Part shown: positions 13,601-21,565 of the stretch, piece after piece
How the letters are laid out: every line of letters starts with the position of its first letter
How positions within the stretch are numbered: position 1 is the first letter of the stretch
NCBI GenBank assembly: GCA_900321945.1
Contig: ONXY01000063.1
Span: 1-24,298 of the forward strand
DNA length: 24,298 nt
Reading direction: 5' to 3'
From: an uncultured Eubacteriales bacterium
GTDB taxonomy: Bacteria; Bacillota_A; Clostridia; Christensenellales; Aristaeellaceae
Program-made: the position numbers and the translations under genes
The notes under the pieces: model-generated
Seen by the model: the letters and a program-made list of their open reading frames with translations, nothing else
What the model was told of the DNA's origin: nothing
Databases searched by the model: none

Positions 13601-14604
13601 CATGAATTCAGCAGTCTTCTGAACTGAGCCGGTTCCTCGAGCACCCTGGCGCAGCCCAGCACCGTGCAGTCCCGCGGCTCGTCCGCCACCCGGCACGGAA
13701 TGTTCAGCGCGCCGGACACGGCTTCGGACAGACCGTACAGCTGCGACGCGCCGCCCGCGAGCGTCACGCCGTCCTGGAACACGTCCGAGGCCAGCTGCGG
13801 CGGCGTCCGCTCGATCAGCATCTGGATTCCCTCGATCAGATCGTTGACGGAATCGATCAGCGCCTCGTAGATCTCGTCGCTGTCCACGGTCAGGATTTTC
13901 GGAAGGCCCGAGATCAGGTTGCGCCCCGTGACGTCCATGGAAACCAGGGTGTCCCTGCGGACGGCGCTGCCCAGCGCGATCTTGACTTCCTCGGCGGTCC
14001 GCTCGCCGATCAGAAGATTGTATTTCTTCCGGAGATACCGGACCACCGCGTCGTCGAACATGTCCCCGCCGATCCGGAGGCTGCTCACGACGGTGGCCGC
14101 GCCGTTGCTGAGCACGGCCAGATCCGTGCCGCCGGCGCTGATGTCGGCCAGCATGCATCCGTATTCCCCGAGAAAATTCATCTGGGCGCCGAGCGCCGCC
14201 GCGACGTTCCGGTCCAGAATCTGCGTTCTGCGGACGCCCGCGTCGAACAGCGTCGTCACCAGGGCTTTCTTTTCGATGTCCTTCACGCCGGAAGGCGTGG
14301 CAAGAATGGCTCTGGGGCGGGAGATCCGGTGCCTGCCGGTGACCTGGGACACGAAGAAGCGGAGCAGCGCGCCGGCCAGGTCGAAATCGATGACCTCCCC
14401 CTGCGCCAGCGGGCGGATGACCTGGATGTTGGGCGGCGTCCGCCCGATCATCCGCCAGGCCTCCGAACCGAAAGCCAGAATGTTCCGCGTCTCCTGATCG
14501 ACCGCCACGGCGGAGGGCTCCCGCAGGATAATTCCCTGCCCCCTGCGGTAGATGATCACGTTGGAGGTCCCGAAGTCAATCCCGATATCACCAATCTGCG
14601 CCAT
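13600..14604 (-). CDS. Divergent MreB/Mbl-like actin homologue
   Basis: A 334-residue bacterial actin-family protein of typical MreB length and collinear motifs: phosphate-1 DFGTSN (10-15), the RPLAQGEVIDFD segment (64-75), phosphate-2 DISAGGTD (154-161) and adenosine loop LAGGASQLYGL (282-292). MreB forms membrane-bound filaments that guide elongation-type wall synthesis. Several usually invariant positions differ. The EEPMAAAIG helix bearing the catalytic glutamate reads DRNVAAALG (131-139), and DIGGGTTE has lost a glycine and one threonine. No mreC or mreD gene follows; the gene stands alone with its own promoter. A second, canonical MreB elsewhere in the genome is likely, with this copy slow or inactive in ATP hydrolysis; that is inference. 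The start ATG has GAGGAG 12 bases upstream, a rather long spacing. Confidence 0.88.
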   Translation of the reverse strand: MAQIGDIGIDFGTSNVIIYRRGQGIILREPSAVAVDQETRNILAFGSEAWRMIGRTPPNIQVIRPLAQGEVIDFDLAGALLRFFVSQVTGRHRISRPRAILATPSGVKDIEKKALVTTLFDAGVRRTQILDRNVAAALGAQMNFLGEYGCMLADISAGGTDLAVLSNGAATVVSSLRIGGDMFDDAVVRYLRKKYNLLIGERTAEEVKIALGSAVRRDTLVSMDVTGRNLISGLPKILTVDSDEIYEALIDSVNDLIEGIQMLIERTPPQLASDVFQDGVTLAGGASQLYGLSEAVSGALNIPCRVADEPRDCTVLGCARVLEEPAQFRRLLNS

Positions 14605-14640
14605 CGCGAAGTACCACTCCTCAAAAACGAATGCTCTGAA

Positions 14641-14669
14641 AGATTACCATGATTGTCCGGGAATTTCAA
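14641..14669 (-). promoter_or_regulatory. Promoter of the mreB-like gene
   Basis: On the minus strand TTGAAA (14669-14664), 17 bases, TAATCT (14646-14641). It leads to a short untranslated leader of about 30 bases. Confidence 0.65.
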
Positions 14670-14674
14670 GCTTC

Positions 14675-14703
14675 TTGACAATCCACGCCCAAACATCCAT
14701 AAT
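14675..14703 (+). promoter_or_regulatory. Promoter of the DUF512-der-plsY-lepA-ypsA-hemW operon
   Basis: TTGACA (14675-14680), 17 bases, CATAAT (14698-14703). It is divergent from the mreB-like promoter with 5 bases between the two -35 boxes, so the two could compete for polymerase. Confidence 0.75.
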
Positions 14704-14740
14704 AAATGAAGGACTCGGGAAATGAGGGAGGTTCTGTCGC

Positions 14741-16051
14741 TTGGCCATCTCGATTCTGGAAGTGTCGCGGGGTTCCCTGGCCGACATGCTGGGCATCCGC
14801 GCGGGCGAGACCCTGACGGAGATGAACGGCGAACCTGTACTCGACGAGATTGACTATCAGGCGCTTTCCGCCACCTCCCGGCTGAAGATCACGGTCCGGA
14901 ACCCTGCCGGGGAGGAACGCACGCTTTCCCTCCGGAAAAAAGTCTCCGCCCCGCTCGGCCTGAAGCTGGACGAAAGGCTGATCCTGGAGCCGCGGGCCTG
15001 CCGGAACCACTGCGTTTTCTGTTTTGTGGACCAGATGCCGAAGGGGATGCGCCCCACCCTGTACGTCAAGGACGACGACTGGAGGCTCAGCCTGATGATG
15101 GGCAACTTCGTCACCCTGACGAACGTGGACGAGGCGGAGTTTCAGCGGATTCTGCGGCGGAAGGCTTCTCCCCTCTACATCTCCGTCCACGCCACGGATC
15201 CGGAGACCCGGGTGAAAATGCTCCGGAATCCTTCGGCCGGAAACCTGATGGACCGTCTGCGCCGGATGAGGGACGCCGGGATTGAGTTCCACTGCCAGGT
15301 CGTTCTGTGTCCGGGACTCAACGACGGGGATATCCTTTTCCGCACCGTAACCGATCTGGCCGGCCTTTTTCCCGCGGCCCGGAGTCTGGCCGTCGTTCCG
15401 GTCGGGCTGACGGACCACCGGCAGGGCCTTTTTCCGCTCCGCCTGATGCGGAGGGAGGAGGCCCGGGATCTGGTCCGGGATCTGGAACTGATCGGCTCGC
15501 ATTATCTGAAAACGCTCGGGACGCGTTTCGTTTTCCCGGCGGACGAACTCTACAGCGAGGCCGGGCTTCCGGTTCCGCCGGAGGACGATTACGAGGGCTA
15601 TCCGCAGATCGAGAACGGCATCGGTATGATCCGCCGGCTGACGGAGGAATGCGCGGAGGCTCTTCCCCGGGTCCGGGAGGAAGCCGGATCCGGAACCCCC
15701 GTGAAAAGGCGTCTGCTGATCCCGACGGGCGTCTCCGCCTATCCCTATATCCGGGATCTGGCTGCAAAGTACGCCCCGGAGGGTACCGAGACGGACGTTT
15801 TCCCGGTTCCCAACCGCTTTTTCGGCCCTTCCGTGACGGTTACCGGGCTGATCGTCGGGCGGGACCTGACCGAGGCCCTGAAGGGCCGCAGCGGGGACCG
15901 GGTTCTGATCTCCTGCAGTATGCTGCGGGAAAACGAGGACCGCTTTCTGGACGGCATGACGGTTCCGGAGGTTTCCGCCGGGACGGGGCTCCCCTTCCGG
16001 GTGGTTTCCCGCGCCGGTGAGGATCTGGTCCGGGCTCTTTACGGAATGTAA
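14741..16051 (+). CDS. DUF512 family protein: PDZ-like domain plus radical-SAM-type Fe-S domain
   Basis: A 436-residue member of the DUF512 family, commonly found next to der in Clostridia. Residues 1-65 look like a PDZ-type domain (VSRGSLADMLGIRAGE, LKITVRNPAGE). A cysteine motif CRNHCVFC follows with C87, C91 and C94 in the C-x3-C-x2-C spacing of radical SAM proteins, then FVDQMPKGMR and the barrel segments YISVHATDPETR and VVLCPGLNDG. The C-terminal half (from about residue 230) is the DUF512 domain proper. The start is TTG 14741 with GGGAGG about 9 bases upstream; no ATG in frame is closer. The biochemical function is not established. Location at the head of a ribosome-assembly/translation operon is the only functional clue. 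Confidence 0.9.
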   Translation: MAISILEVSRGSLADMLGIRAGETLTEMNGEPVLDEIDYQALSATSRLKITVRNPAGEERTLSLRKKVSAPLGLKLDERLILEPRACRNHCVFCFVDQMPKGMRPTLYVKDDDWRLSLMMGNFVTLTNVDEAEFQRILRRKASPLYISVHATDPETRVKMLRNPSAGNLMDRLRRMRDAGIEFHCQVVLCPGLNDGDILFRTVTDLAGLFPAARSLAVVPVGLTDHRQGLFPLRLMRREEARDLVRDLELIGSHYLKTLGTRFVFPADELYSEAGLPVPPEDDYEGYPQIENGIGMIRRLTEECAEALPRVREEAGSGTPVKRRLLIPTGVSAYPYIRDLAAKYAPEGTETDVFPVPNRFFGPSVTVTGLIVGRDLTEALKGRSGDRVLISCSMLRENEDRFLDGMTVPEVSAGTGLPFRVVSRAGEDLVRALYGM

Positions 16052-16073
16052 TACACGGAAATCAGGAGGAAAT

Positions 16074-17408
16074 ATGGCAAAACCGCTCGTGGCCATCATC
16101 GGCCGCCCCAACGTCGGAAAATCCACCTTTTTCAATAAAATGGCCGGAAAAAGAATCAGCATCGTCGAGGATACGCCCGGCGTCACCCGCGACCGGATCT
16201 ATACGGACGTCGAGTGGCTGGGCCGCGGCCTGACGCTGATCGACACCGGAGGAATCGACCCGAAGAGCGACGACGCGCTGCTCAGCCAGATGCGGGAGCA
16301 GGCGGAGATCGCCATGGACACGGCGGACGTCATCTGCTTCTTCACGGACGCCCGCGAAGGACTCACGGACGACGACCGGGAGGTTGCCAACCTGCTCCGG
16401 CGGACGAAAAAGCCCGTGATTCTGGTCGTTAACAAGATCGACTACCCAGGCCTCAGCGACAGCCTCTACGAGTTCTACGAACTGGGCCTGGGCGATCCCG
16501 TCGGCATCAGCGGCGTGAACATGCTGGGCTTCGGGGATCTGCTGGACGAGATCTTCGCGCGTCTTCCGGCCCTCCCTCCAGAGGAGGAGGAGCGGGAGCA
16601 CGTGCTTCAGCTGGCGATCGTGGGCCGCCCCAACGTCGGAAAAAGCTCGCTGACCAACCGGATCCTGGGCCAGAAGCGCTCCATGGTCTCCGACATCGCG
16701 GGTACGACCCGGGACGCCATCGACACGCTGTACACCGCGCCGGACGGGACGCTTTTCAACATCATCGACACGGCGGGAATCCGCCGGAAGCGCGCCGTGG
16801 AGGACGAGAGTCTGGAGCGCTACAGCGTGCTGCGGTCCATCGCCGCCATCCGCCGCTGCGACGTGGCCGTCCTGATGATTGACGCGAACGACGGGGTGAC
16901 CGAGCAGGACACGAAAATCGCCGGCCTTATTCAGGACGAGGGAAAGGCCGCGGTTCTGCTGGTCAACAAATGGGACGCGGTGGAAAAGGAGACCGGCACT
17001 CTGGAGAGGACGAAGAAGCAGATCCTGAACGATCTGAAGTTCATGGATTACTGCCCGGTTCTCTTCGTTTCCGCGCTGACGGGCCAGCGGGTTCACACCG
17101 TGCTGGACCAGGTAAAGGCTGTCTACGCTTCCGCCTGCCGGCGGATCACCACCGGCGTGCTGAACGACGTGCTGAACGAGGCGGTCAACGCGCTGCAGCC
17201 TCCGCTCCAGAGCGGCAGAAGGCTGAAGATCTATTATGCCACGCAGCAGGGAACCTGCCCGCCGACCTTCATCTTCTTCGTGAACGACGAAAAGCTGATG
17301 TTCTTCGCCTACGAACGGTATCTTGAAAACTATTTCCGGAAGTCTTTCGACTTTACCGGAACGCCGCTGCGTTTCATCCTGAGGCAGCGGAAAAAGGAGG
17401 AAAACTGA
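16074..17408 (+). CDS. der: GTPase Der (EngA), 50S ribosome assembly
   Basis: A 444-residue protein with two tandem G domains and a C-terminal KH-like domain, required for late 50S assembly. G domain 1: GRPNVGKS (10-17), DTGG (57-60), NKID (120-123). G domain 2: GRPNVGKS (184-191), DTAG (232-235), NKWD (298-301). The KH-like domain spans about 350-440 and includes KIYYATQ and PTFIFFVN. ATG 16074 follows AGGAGG by 4 bases; the frame is open further upstream, but that part overlaps the DUF512 gene and lacks a binding site. It sits 22 bases after the DUF512 gene and 3 bases before plsY, so it is in one operon. Confidence 0.98.
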   Translation: MAKPLVAIIGRPNVGKSTFFNKMAGKRISIVEDTPGVTRDRIYTDVEWLGRGLTLIDTGGIDPKSDDALLSQMREQAEIAMDTADVICFFTDAREGLTDDDREVANLLRRTKKPVILVVNKIDYPGLSDSLYEFYELGLGDPVGISGVNMLGFGDLLDEIFARLPALPPEEEEREHVLQLAIVGRPNVGKSSLTNRILGQKRSMVSDIAGTTRDAIDTLYTAPDGTLFNIIDTAGIRRKRAVEDESLERYSVLRSIAAIRRCDVAVLMIDANDGVTEQDTKIAGLIQDEGKAAVLLVNKWDAVEKETGTLERTKKQILNDLKFMDYCPVLFVSALTGQRVHTVLDQVKAVYASACRRITTGVLNDVLNEAVNALQPPLQSGRRLKIYYATQQGTCPPTFIFFVNDEKLMFFAYERYLENYFRKSFDFTGTPLRFILRQRKKEEN

Positions 17409-17411
17409 GCC

Positions 17412-18029
17412 ATGATCAGCCGTATCGGACTGTATCTGCTGGCCGGCGTCATCGCCTACTGCCTGGGTTCCGTCTCCGTTGGCATCCTGGTTTCCCGGGC
17501 GGCGAAGGGGCCCGATCTCCGCACCGTCGGCAGCAAAAATACCGGAGCCAGCAACGTGCTCCGGACCATGGGCTGGAAATACGGCCTGCTGACCTTCGCC
17601 GGCGACAGCCTCAAGGCGGTGCTCGCGTGCTGGATCGGCCGGGCGCTGACCGGCTCCCCTCTCGGAGCCATGTTCGCCGGGCTGCTGGTGATCATCGGCC
17701 ACAACTGGCCCCTGTTCTTCCAGCTGAAGGGCGGAAAAGGCGTCGCCAGCAGCTGCGGCGTGATGGTCTTCTGCTTTCCCGTTCCGGCGCTGATCTGCTT
17801 CGCCGTGACCGTGGCTGTCATCGCCGCGACGAAGTATATCTCCCTCGGGTCCATGACCATGCTGACGCTTTACGCCGTGCTGGTCTCGGTCCGGCACAGC
17901 GGAGGGGACTGGCGGATCATCCTCTGGGCGGTCGTTCTCGCCGTCCTCTGCATCGTCAGGCACCGGGCCAATATCGGCCGTCTGCTGCGCGGCGAGGAGA
18001 ACAAATTCGGCCAGAAAGTGAAAACCTGA
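17412..18029 (+). CDS. plsY: Acyl-phosphate:glycerol-3-phosphate acyltransferase PlsY
   Basis: A 205-residue integral membrane enzyme that transfers an acyl group from acyl-phosphate to glycerol-3-phosphate, the first step of phospholipid synthesis in most bacteria. The three family motifs are present: GSKNTGASNVLR (40-51), GHNWPLFFQLKGGKGVA (95-111) and HRANIGRLLRGEENK (183-197). Hydrophobic segments lie between them (for example 5-28, 73-93, 115-140, 165-180). Length is typical. It starts 3 bases after der; the der-plsY pairing is common in Clostridia, although gpsA, often next, is not here and lepA follows instead. Confidence 0.97.
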   Translation: MISRIGLYLLAGVIAYCLGSVSVGILVSRAAKGPDLRTVGSKNTGASNVLRTMGWKYGLLTFAGDSLKAVLACWIGRALTGSPLGAMFAGLLVIIGHNWPLFFQLKGGKGVASSCGVMVFCFPVPALICFAVTVAVIAATKYISLGSMTMLTLYAVLVSVRHSGGDWRIILWAVVLAVLCIVRHRANIGRLLRGEENKFGQKVKT

Positions 18030-18056
18030 CCGGCCGTACGGAAGGAGAAACGACCT

Positions 18057-19856
18057 GTGAACGGCGCTGAAAGAATCCGTAATTTCTGCATCATCGCGCA
18101 TATCGATCACGGCAAGAGCACGCTGGCGGACCGCATTCTGGAACAGACCGGAGTCTTTGAACGCCGGGAGATGGTGGACCAGATTCTGGACAGCATGGAG
18201 CTGGAGCGGGAGCGCGGCATCACGATCAAGAGCAAGGCCGTGCATATGGAATATAAGGCGAAGGACGGTCAGACCTATACGCTGAACCTGATCGACACGC
18301 CCGGGCATGTGGACTTCACCTACGAGGTATCCCGCGCGCTGGCAGCCTGCGAAGGCGCGCTCCTGGTCGTGGACGCCACCCAGGGAATCGAGGCCCAGAC
18401 GCTTGCCAACGTCTATCTCGCGCTTGAGCACGACCTTGAGATCATTCCGGTCATCAACAAAATCGACCTGCCCTCCGCGCGCCCGGACGAGGTCCGGGCG
18501 GAGATTGAGGACGTAATCGGCCTGGACGCCGGTTACGCGCCCTGCATCTCGGCCAAGACAGGCCTGAACGTGGACCAGGTGCTGGAAGCGGTCGTGGAGC
18601 ATATCCCCGCGCCTGAGGGGGATCCGGACGCTCCGCTGCAGGCGCTGATTTTCGACGCCTTCTATGACAACTACCGCGGCGCGATCTGCTTCGTGCGGAT
18701 CAAGGAAGGAACCATCCGTCCCGGTATGCGCATGCGGCTGATGGCCACCGGCGGCGAGTTCGACGTGGTGGAGGTCGGCATTTTCTCCCCGGGCTACGAG
18801 GCCCGTCCGGAGCTGAAGGCCGGCGACGTCGGCTACGTGGCCGCGTCGATCAAGGACGTGAGCGATACCCGGGTCGGCGACACGATCACCGACGCCGCCC
18901 GTCCCGCTTCCTCGCCGCTCCCGGGCTACAGGCACGTAACCCCGATGGTTTACTGCGGCATCTATCCCGCCGACGGCGCGGACTATCCGGCGCTGAAGGA
19001 CGCGCTGGAGAAACTCCGGATGAACGACGCCGCTCTCTCCTTCGAGCCGGAGACCTCCGTCGCGCTGGGCTACGGGTTCCGCTGCGGCTTCCTGGGCCTC
19101 CTGCATATGGATATCATGACGACCCGGCTGGAGCGGGAGTTCGACCTGAACCTGGTCACGACCGCCCCGAGCGTGATCTATAAGGTGAACAAGTCGAACG
19201 GGGAAACCGTCATGATCGACAACCCCGCGAATCTCCCCCAGCCGACCGAGATCGCGGACATCGAGGAGCCATTCGTCCACGCGACGATCTTTACCCCTCA
19301 GGAGTACGTGGGCACGCTGATGGACCTCTGCCAGGACAAGCGGGGAATCTTCCTGGACATGCAGTACGAGGGCAGCCGCGTCAGGCTGAACTACGAGCTG
19401 CCGCTCAACGAGATCATCTTCGATTTCTTCGATCAGATCAAAAGCCGCAGCAGGGGCTACGCCTCCTTCGACTATGAGATGAAGGACTACCGGAAGAGCG
19501 ATCTGGTCAAGCTGGACATGCTCCTGAACGGGGACCTCTGCGACGCTTTCTCAATCATCGTTCACCGGGACAAGGCCTATGCCCGGGGACGGAGCATCGC
19601 CGAAAAGCTGCGGGACGTGATCCCGCGGCAGCAGTTCGAAATCCCGATTCAGGCGGCGATCGGAGGAAAGGTCATCGCGCGGGAAACCGTGAAGGCCATG
19701 CGAAAGGATGTACTGGCGAAATGCTACGGCGGCGACATCACCCGGAAGAAAAAACTTCTGGAAAAGCAGAAGGAAGGAAAAAAACGCATGCGCCAGTTCG
19801 GCACCGTCCAGGTCCCGAGCGAGGCGTTTATCGCTGTGCTGAAAATGGATACCTGA
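18057..19856 (+). CDS. lepA: Elongation factor 4 (LepA)
   Basis: A 599-residue translational GTPase thought to act in back-translocation or in 30S biogenesis. G1 AHIDHGKST (14-22), the switch I region ERGITIKS (52-59), DTPGHVDF (80-87) and NKIDLP (134-139) are intact. The EF-G-like domains and the LepA-specific C-terminal domain follow ([16 protein letters not shown], then [23 protein letters not shown], and the basic helix [18 protein letters not shown] near the end). The start is GTG 18057 with AAGGAG 9 bases upstream, giving [20 protein letters not shown], which aligns with other LepA proteins. It follows plsY by 27 bases in the same operon. Confidence 0.98.
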   Translation: MNGAERIRNFCIIAHIDHGKSTLADRILEQTGVFERREMVDQILDSMELERERGITIKSKAVHMEYKAKDGQTYTLNLIDTPGHVDFTYEVSRALAACEGALLVVDATQGIEAQTLANVYLALEHDLEIIPVINKIDLPSARPDEVRAEIEDVIGLDAGYAPCISAKTGLNVDQVLEAVVEHIPAPEGDPDAPLQALIFDAFYDNYRGAICFVRIKEGTIRPGMRMRLMATGGEFDVVEVGIFSPGYEARPELKAGDVGYVAASIKDVSDTRVGDTITDAARPASSPLPGYRHVTPMVYCGIYPADGADYPALKDALEKLRMNDAALSFEPETSVALGYGFRCGFLGLLHMDIMTTRLEREFDLNLVTTAPSVIYKVNKSNGETVMIDNPANLPQPTEIADIEEPFVHATIFTPQEYVGTLMDLCQDKRGIFLDMQYEGSRVRLNYELPLNEIIFDFFDQIKSRSRGYASFDYEMKDYRKSDLVKLDMLLNGDLCDAFSIIVHRDKAYARGRSIAEKLRDVIPRQQFEIPIQAAIGGKVIARETVKAMRKDVLAKCYGGDITRKKKLLEKQKEGKKRMRQFGTVQVPSEAFIAVLKMDT

Positions 19857-19897
19857 CCGCGTATTCCGCCGGTTTTGATTTTTCTCCGGAGGAGTCC

Positions 19898-20362
19898 CTG
19901 TGCTTTTCCGGCCACCGGTTCATTTCCCTGGAGGACCGGCGGGCTCTGCCGCCTCTGCTGGACGGCGCGCTCGCGCAGGCCCGCGCGGAGGGAAAGCGCG
20001 CGTTCCTCTCCGGCGGCGCCATCGGCTTCGATACGCTGGCGGCGCAGGCCGTGCTTCGGCTGAGGGAAAGGGAGAAGGACGTCCGGCTGGTGCTGGCCCT
20101 GCCCTGCCGGGAGCAGGCGGACCGCTGGACCGACCGGGACCGGGAGACCTGGCGCGGGCTGCTGGAAAGCGCGGACCGGGTCGTGTATGTTTCAGAGGCG
20201 TATTTCCCGGGCTGCATGCAGAAGCGGAACCGGTTTCTCGTGGATCACGCTTCCGCGTGCTGCTGCTTTATGAAGACCTGCCGCGGAGGCACCTGGAACA
20301 CGGTGTCCTACGCGTACGACAAAGGCCTGGCCATCCGGAATCTGGCGGCGGAGCTTCGATAA
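19898..20362 (+). CDS. YpsA/DUF1273 family protein (SLOG fold), apparent CTG start
   Basis: A protein of about 154 residues of the DUF1273/YpsA family, predicted to bind a nucleotide-like ligand through a SLOG Rossmann fold. Visible motifs: CFSGHRF at the N-terminus, LSGGAIGFDTLAAQAVL (glycine-rich loop), LVLALPC, and VVYVSEAYFPGCMQKRNRFLVDHA toward the end. The family normally starts right before the FTGHR motif. The only suitable codon there is CTG 19898, with GGAGGAG 3 to 5 bases upstream. The nearest in-frame ATG (19721) lies deep inside lepA, and there is no in-frame ATG, GTG or TTG between. The first usable GTG downstream would remove the GHR motif. In the lepA operon, 41 bases after lepA and 2 before hemW. 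The cellular role is unknown; YpsA in Bacillaceae has been linked to cell division. Confidence 0.82.
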   Translation: MCFSGHRFISLEDRRALPPLLDGALAQARAEGKRAFLSGGAIGFDTLAAQAVLRLREREKDVRLVLALPCREQADRWTDRDRETWRGLLESADRVVYVSEAYFPGCMQKRNRFLVDHASACCCFMKTCRGGTWNTVSYAYDKGLAIRNLAAELR

Positions 20363-20364
20363 CC

Positions 20365-21516
20365 ATGGAACTGTACGTACACCTCCCCTTCTGCGTGAGA
20401 AAATGCAGATACTGTGATTTCGCCTCTTTTCCGGGCCTTGAGGGAAGCGTGGAGGCTTATGTGGACGCGGTTCTGCGGGAAGCGGAACTGAGACGGAACG
20501 AATGCCCGGAGCCGTTCGACACGGTTTATTTCGGAGGCGGCACGCCCTCCCTGATTCCTCCGGCCGCGCTGGCGCGGCTGATCCGCGGGCTGAAGGAGCG
20601 TCTGGATCTCGCCTCCGTCAGGGAATGGACCTCGGAGGCCAATCCCGGGACCGTGACGAAGGAATGGCTGGATACCGCCCTGGAAGGCGGCGTGAACCGC
20701 GTATCCCTGGGCATGCAGGCGGCGCAGCGGAGTCTGCTTTCGATGCTCGGAAGGATTCACTGTCCGGAGGACACGGAGCGGAGCGTGAAGGCCGCGCGGG
20801 ACGCGGGCTTCCGGAACGTGAGCCTGGACCTGATGTTCGGCCTTCCCGGCCAGACGGCGGACGACTGGACGGAGACCCTGGAGGCCGCGCTGGCGCTGAA
20901 TCCGGAGCATCTCAGCGCCTACGGGCTGATCCCCGAGGAGGGAACGCCGCTGTACGAAGACCTGCGGTCCGGAAAGCTGAGCCTTCCCGAGCCGGAGGAG
21001 GAGCGGGAGATGTACGGCGCGCTGCTCCGGACCGCGGAAGCGGCGGGCTTCCGCCAGTACGAGATCTCGAACTTCGCCCTTCCCGGATTCGAATGCCTGC
21101 ATAACGCCGGATACTGGCGGCAGGTTCCGTATCTCGGGCTCGGTCTGTCCGCCGCGTCCATGACGGAGGTCCGGAAAGGCCCGGACGGCATGCGGTACGT
21201 CCGGCGGACGAACGTCCGGACGCCGGAGGAGTATATGCGGGGCATCCTTTCCGGAACCCCGGCTCTGGCGGAAAAAGCGGAGACCGCGCCGGAGGAGGCG
21301 CGCTTCGAGACCATGATGCTCGGCCTCCGGATGAACCGGGGCGTCGGCGAACGGGAGTTTTCTGCCATGCACGGCGTTTCCCTGGAGGCCTGCTTCGGGG
21401 AAAGGCTCCGGGCCCTTCGCGGCAGGGGGCTGGTTCTGTACGAAAACGGGTTCTGGCGCCTGACGAGGGACGGCATGGACCTTCAGAACACCGTGCTTGT
21501 GGAGCTGATGGACTGA
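20365..21516 (+). CDS. hemW: Radical SAM heme chaperone HemW-like (HemN-like protein)
   Basis: A 383-residue radical SAM protein. The cluster motif is CVRKCRYC with C10, C14, C17 near the N-terminus, followed by VYFGGGTPSLI (SAM-binding glycine motif), SEANPGTV, VSLGMQAAQ, DLMFGLPGQT and YGLIPEEGTPLY, then the HemN-type C-terminal domain. This protein is the usual neighbour of lepA in Bacillota and is commonly misannotated as oxygen-independent coproporphyrinogen oxidase. Members of this size and position act as heme chaperones rather than oxidases. ATG 20365 is two bases after the YpsA stop codon; GGAG lies about 11 bases upstream inside the previous gene, suggesting coupling. Confidence 0.94.
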   Translation: MELYVHLPFCVRKCRYCDFASFPGLEGSVEAYVDAVLREAELRRNECPEPFDTVYFGGGTPSLIPPAALARLIRGLKERLDLASVREWTSEANPGTVTKEWLDTALEGGVNRVSLGMQAAQRSLLSMLGRIHCPEDTERSVKAARDAGFRNVSLDLMFGLPGQTADDWTETLEAALALNPEHLSAYGLIPEEGTPLYEDLRSGKLSLPEPEEEREMYGALLRTAEAAGFRQYEISNFALPGFECLHNAGYWRQVPYLGLGLSAASMTEVRKGPDGMRYVRRTNVRTPEEYMRGILSGTPALAEKAETAPEEARFETMMLGLRMNRGVGEREFSAMHGVSLEACFGERLRALRGRGLVLYENGFWRLTRDGMDLQNTVLVELMD

Positions 21517-21529
21517 GAAAAACCGAAAC

Positions 21530-21560
21530 AAATCCGCCCGGCAGACGCCGGGCGGATTTT
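21530..21560. terminator. Bidirectional terminator between hemW and recG
   Basis: AAATCCGCCCGGC, loop AGAC, GCCGGGCGGATTT is a perfect 13-bp stem with T-rich 3' sides in both directions (TTTT on plus, TTTGTTT on minus). It ends the long plus-strand operon and the fakA-recG transcript. Confidence 0.93.
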
Positions 21561-21565
21561 CCCGT

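Noticed and set aside
16017..16073. An upstream extension of Der from ATG 16017
   Set aside because: It lies inside the DUF512 gene, lacks a binding site, and ATG 16074 has AGGAGG and yields the family's usual N-terminus.
16062..19280. A 1072-codon open frame on the minus strand opposite der, plsY and lepA
   Set aside because: It spans three well-conserved plus-strand genes and their spacers; no motif or ribosome binding site supports it.
19900..20364. An N-terminal extension of HemW open to 19900
   Set aside because: It is the +2 frame of the YpsA gene; the family starts at MELYVHLPFC.
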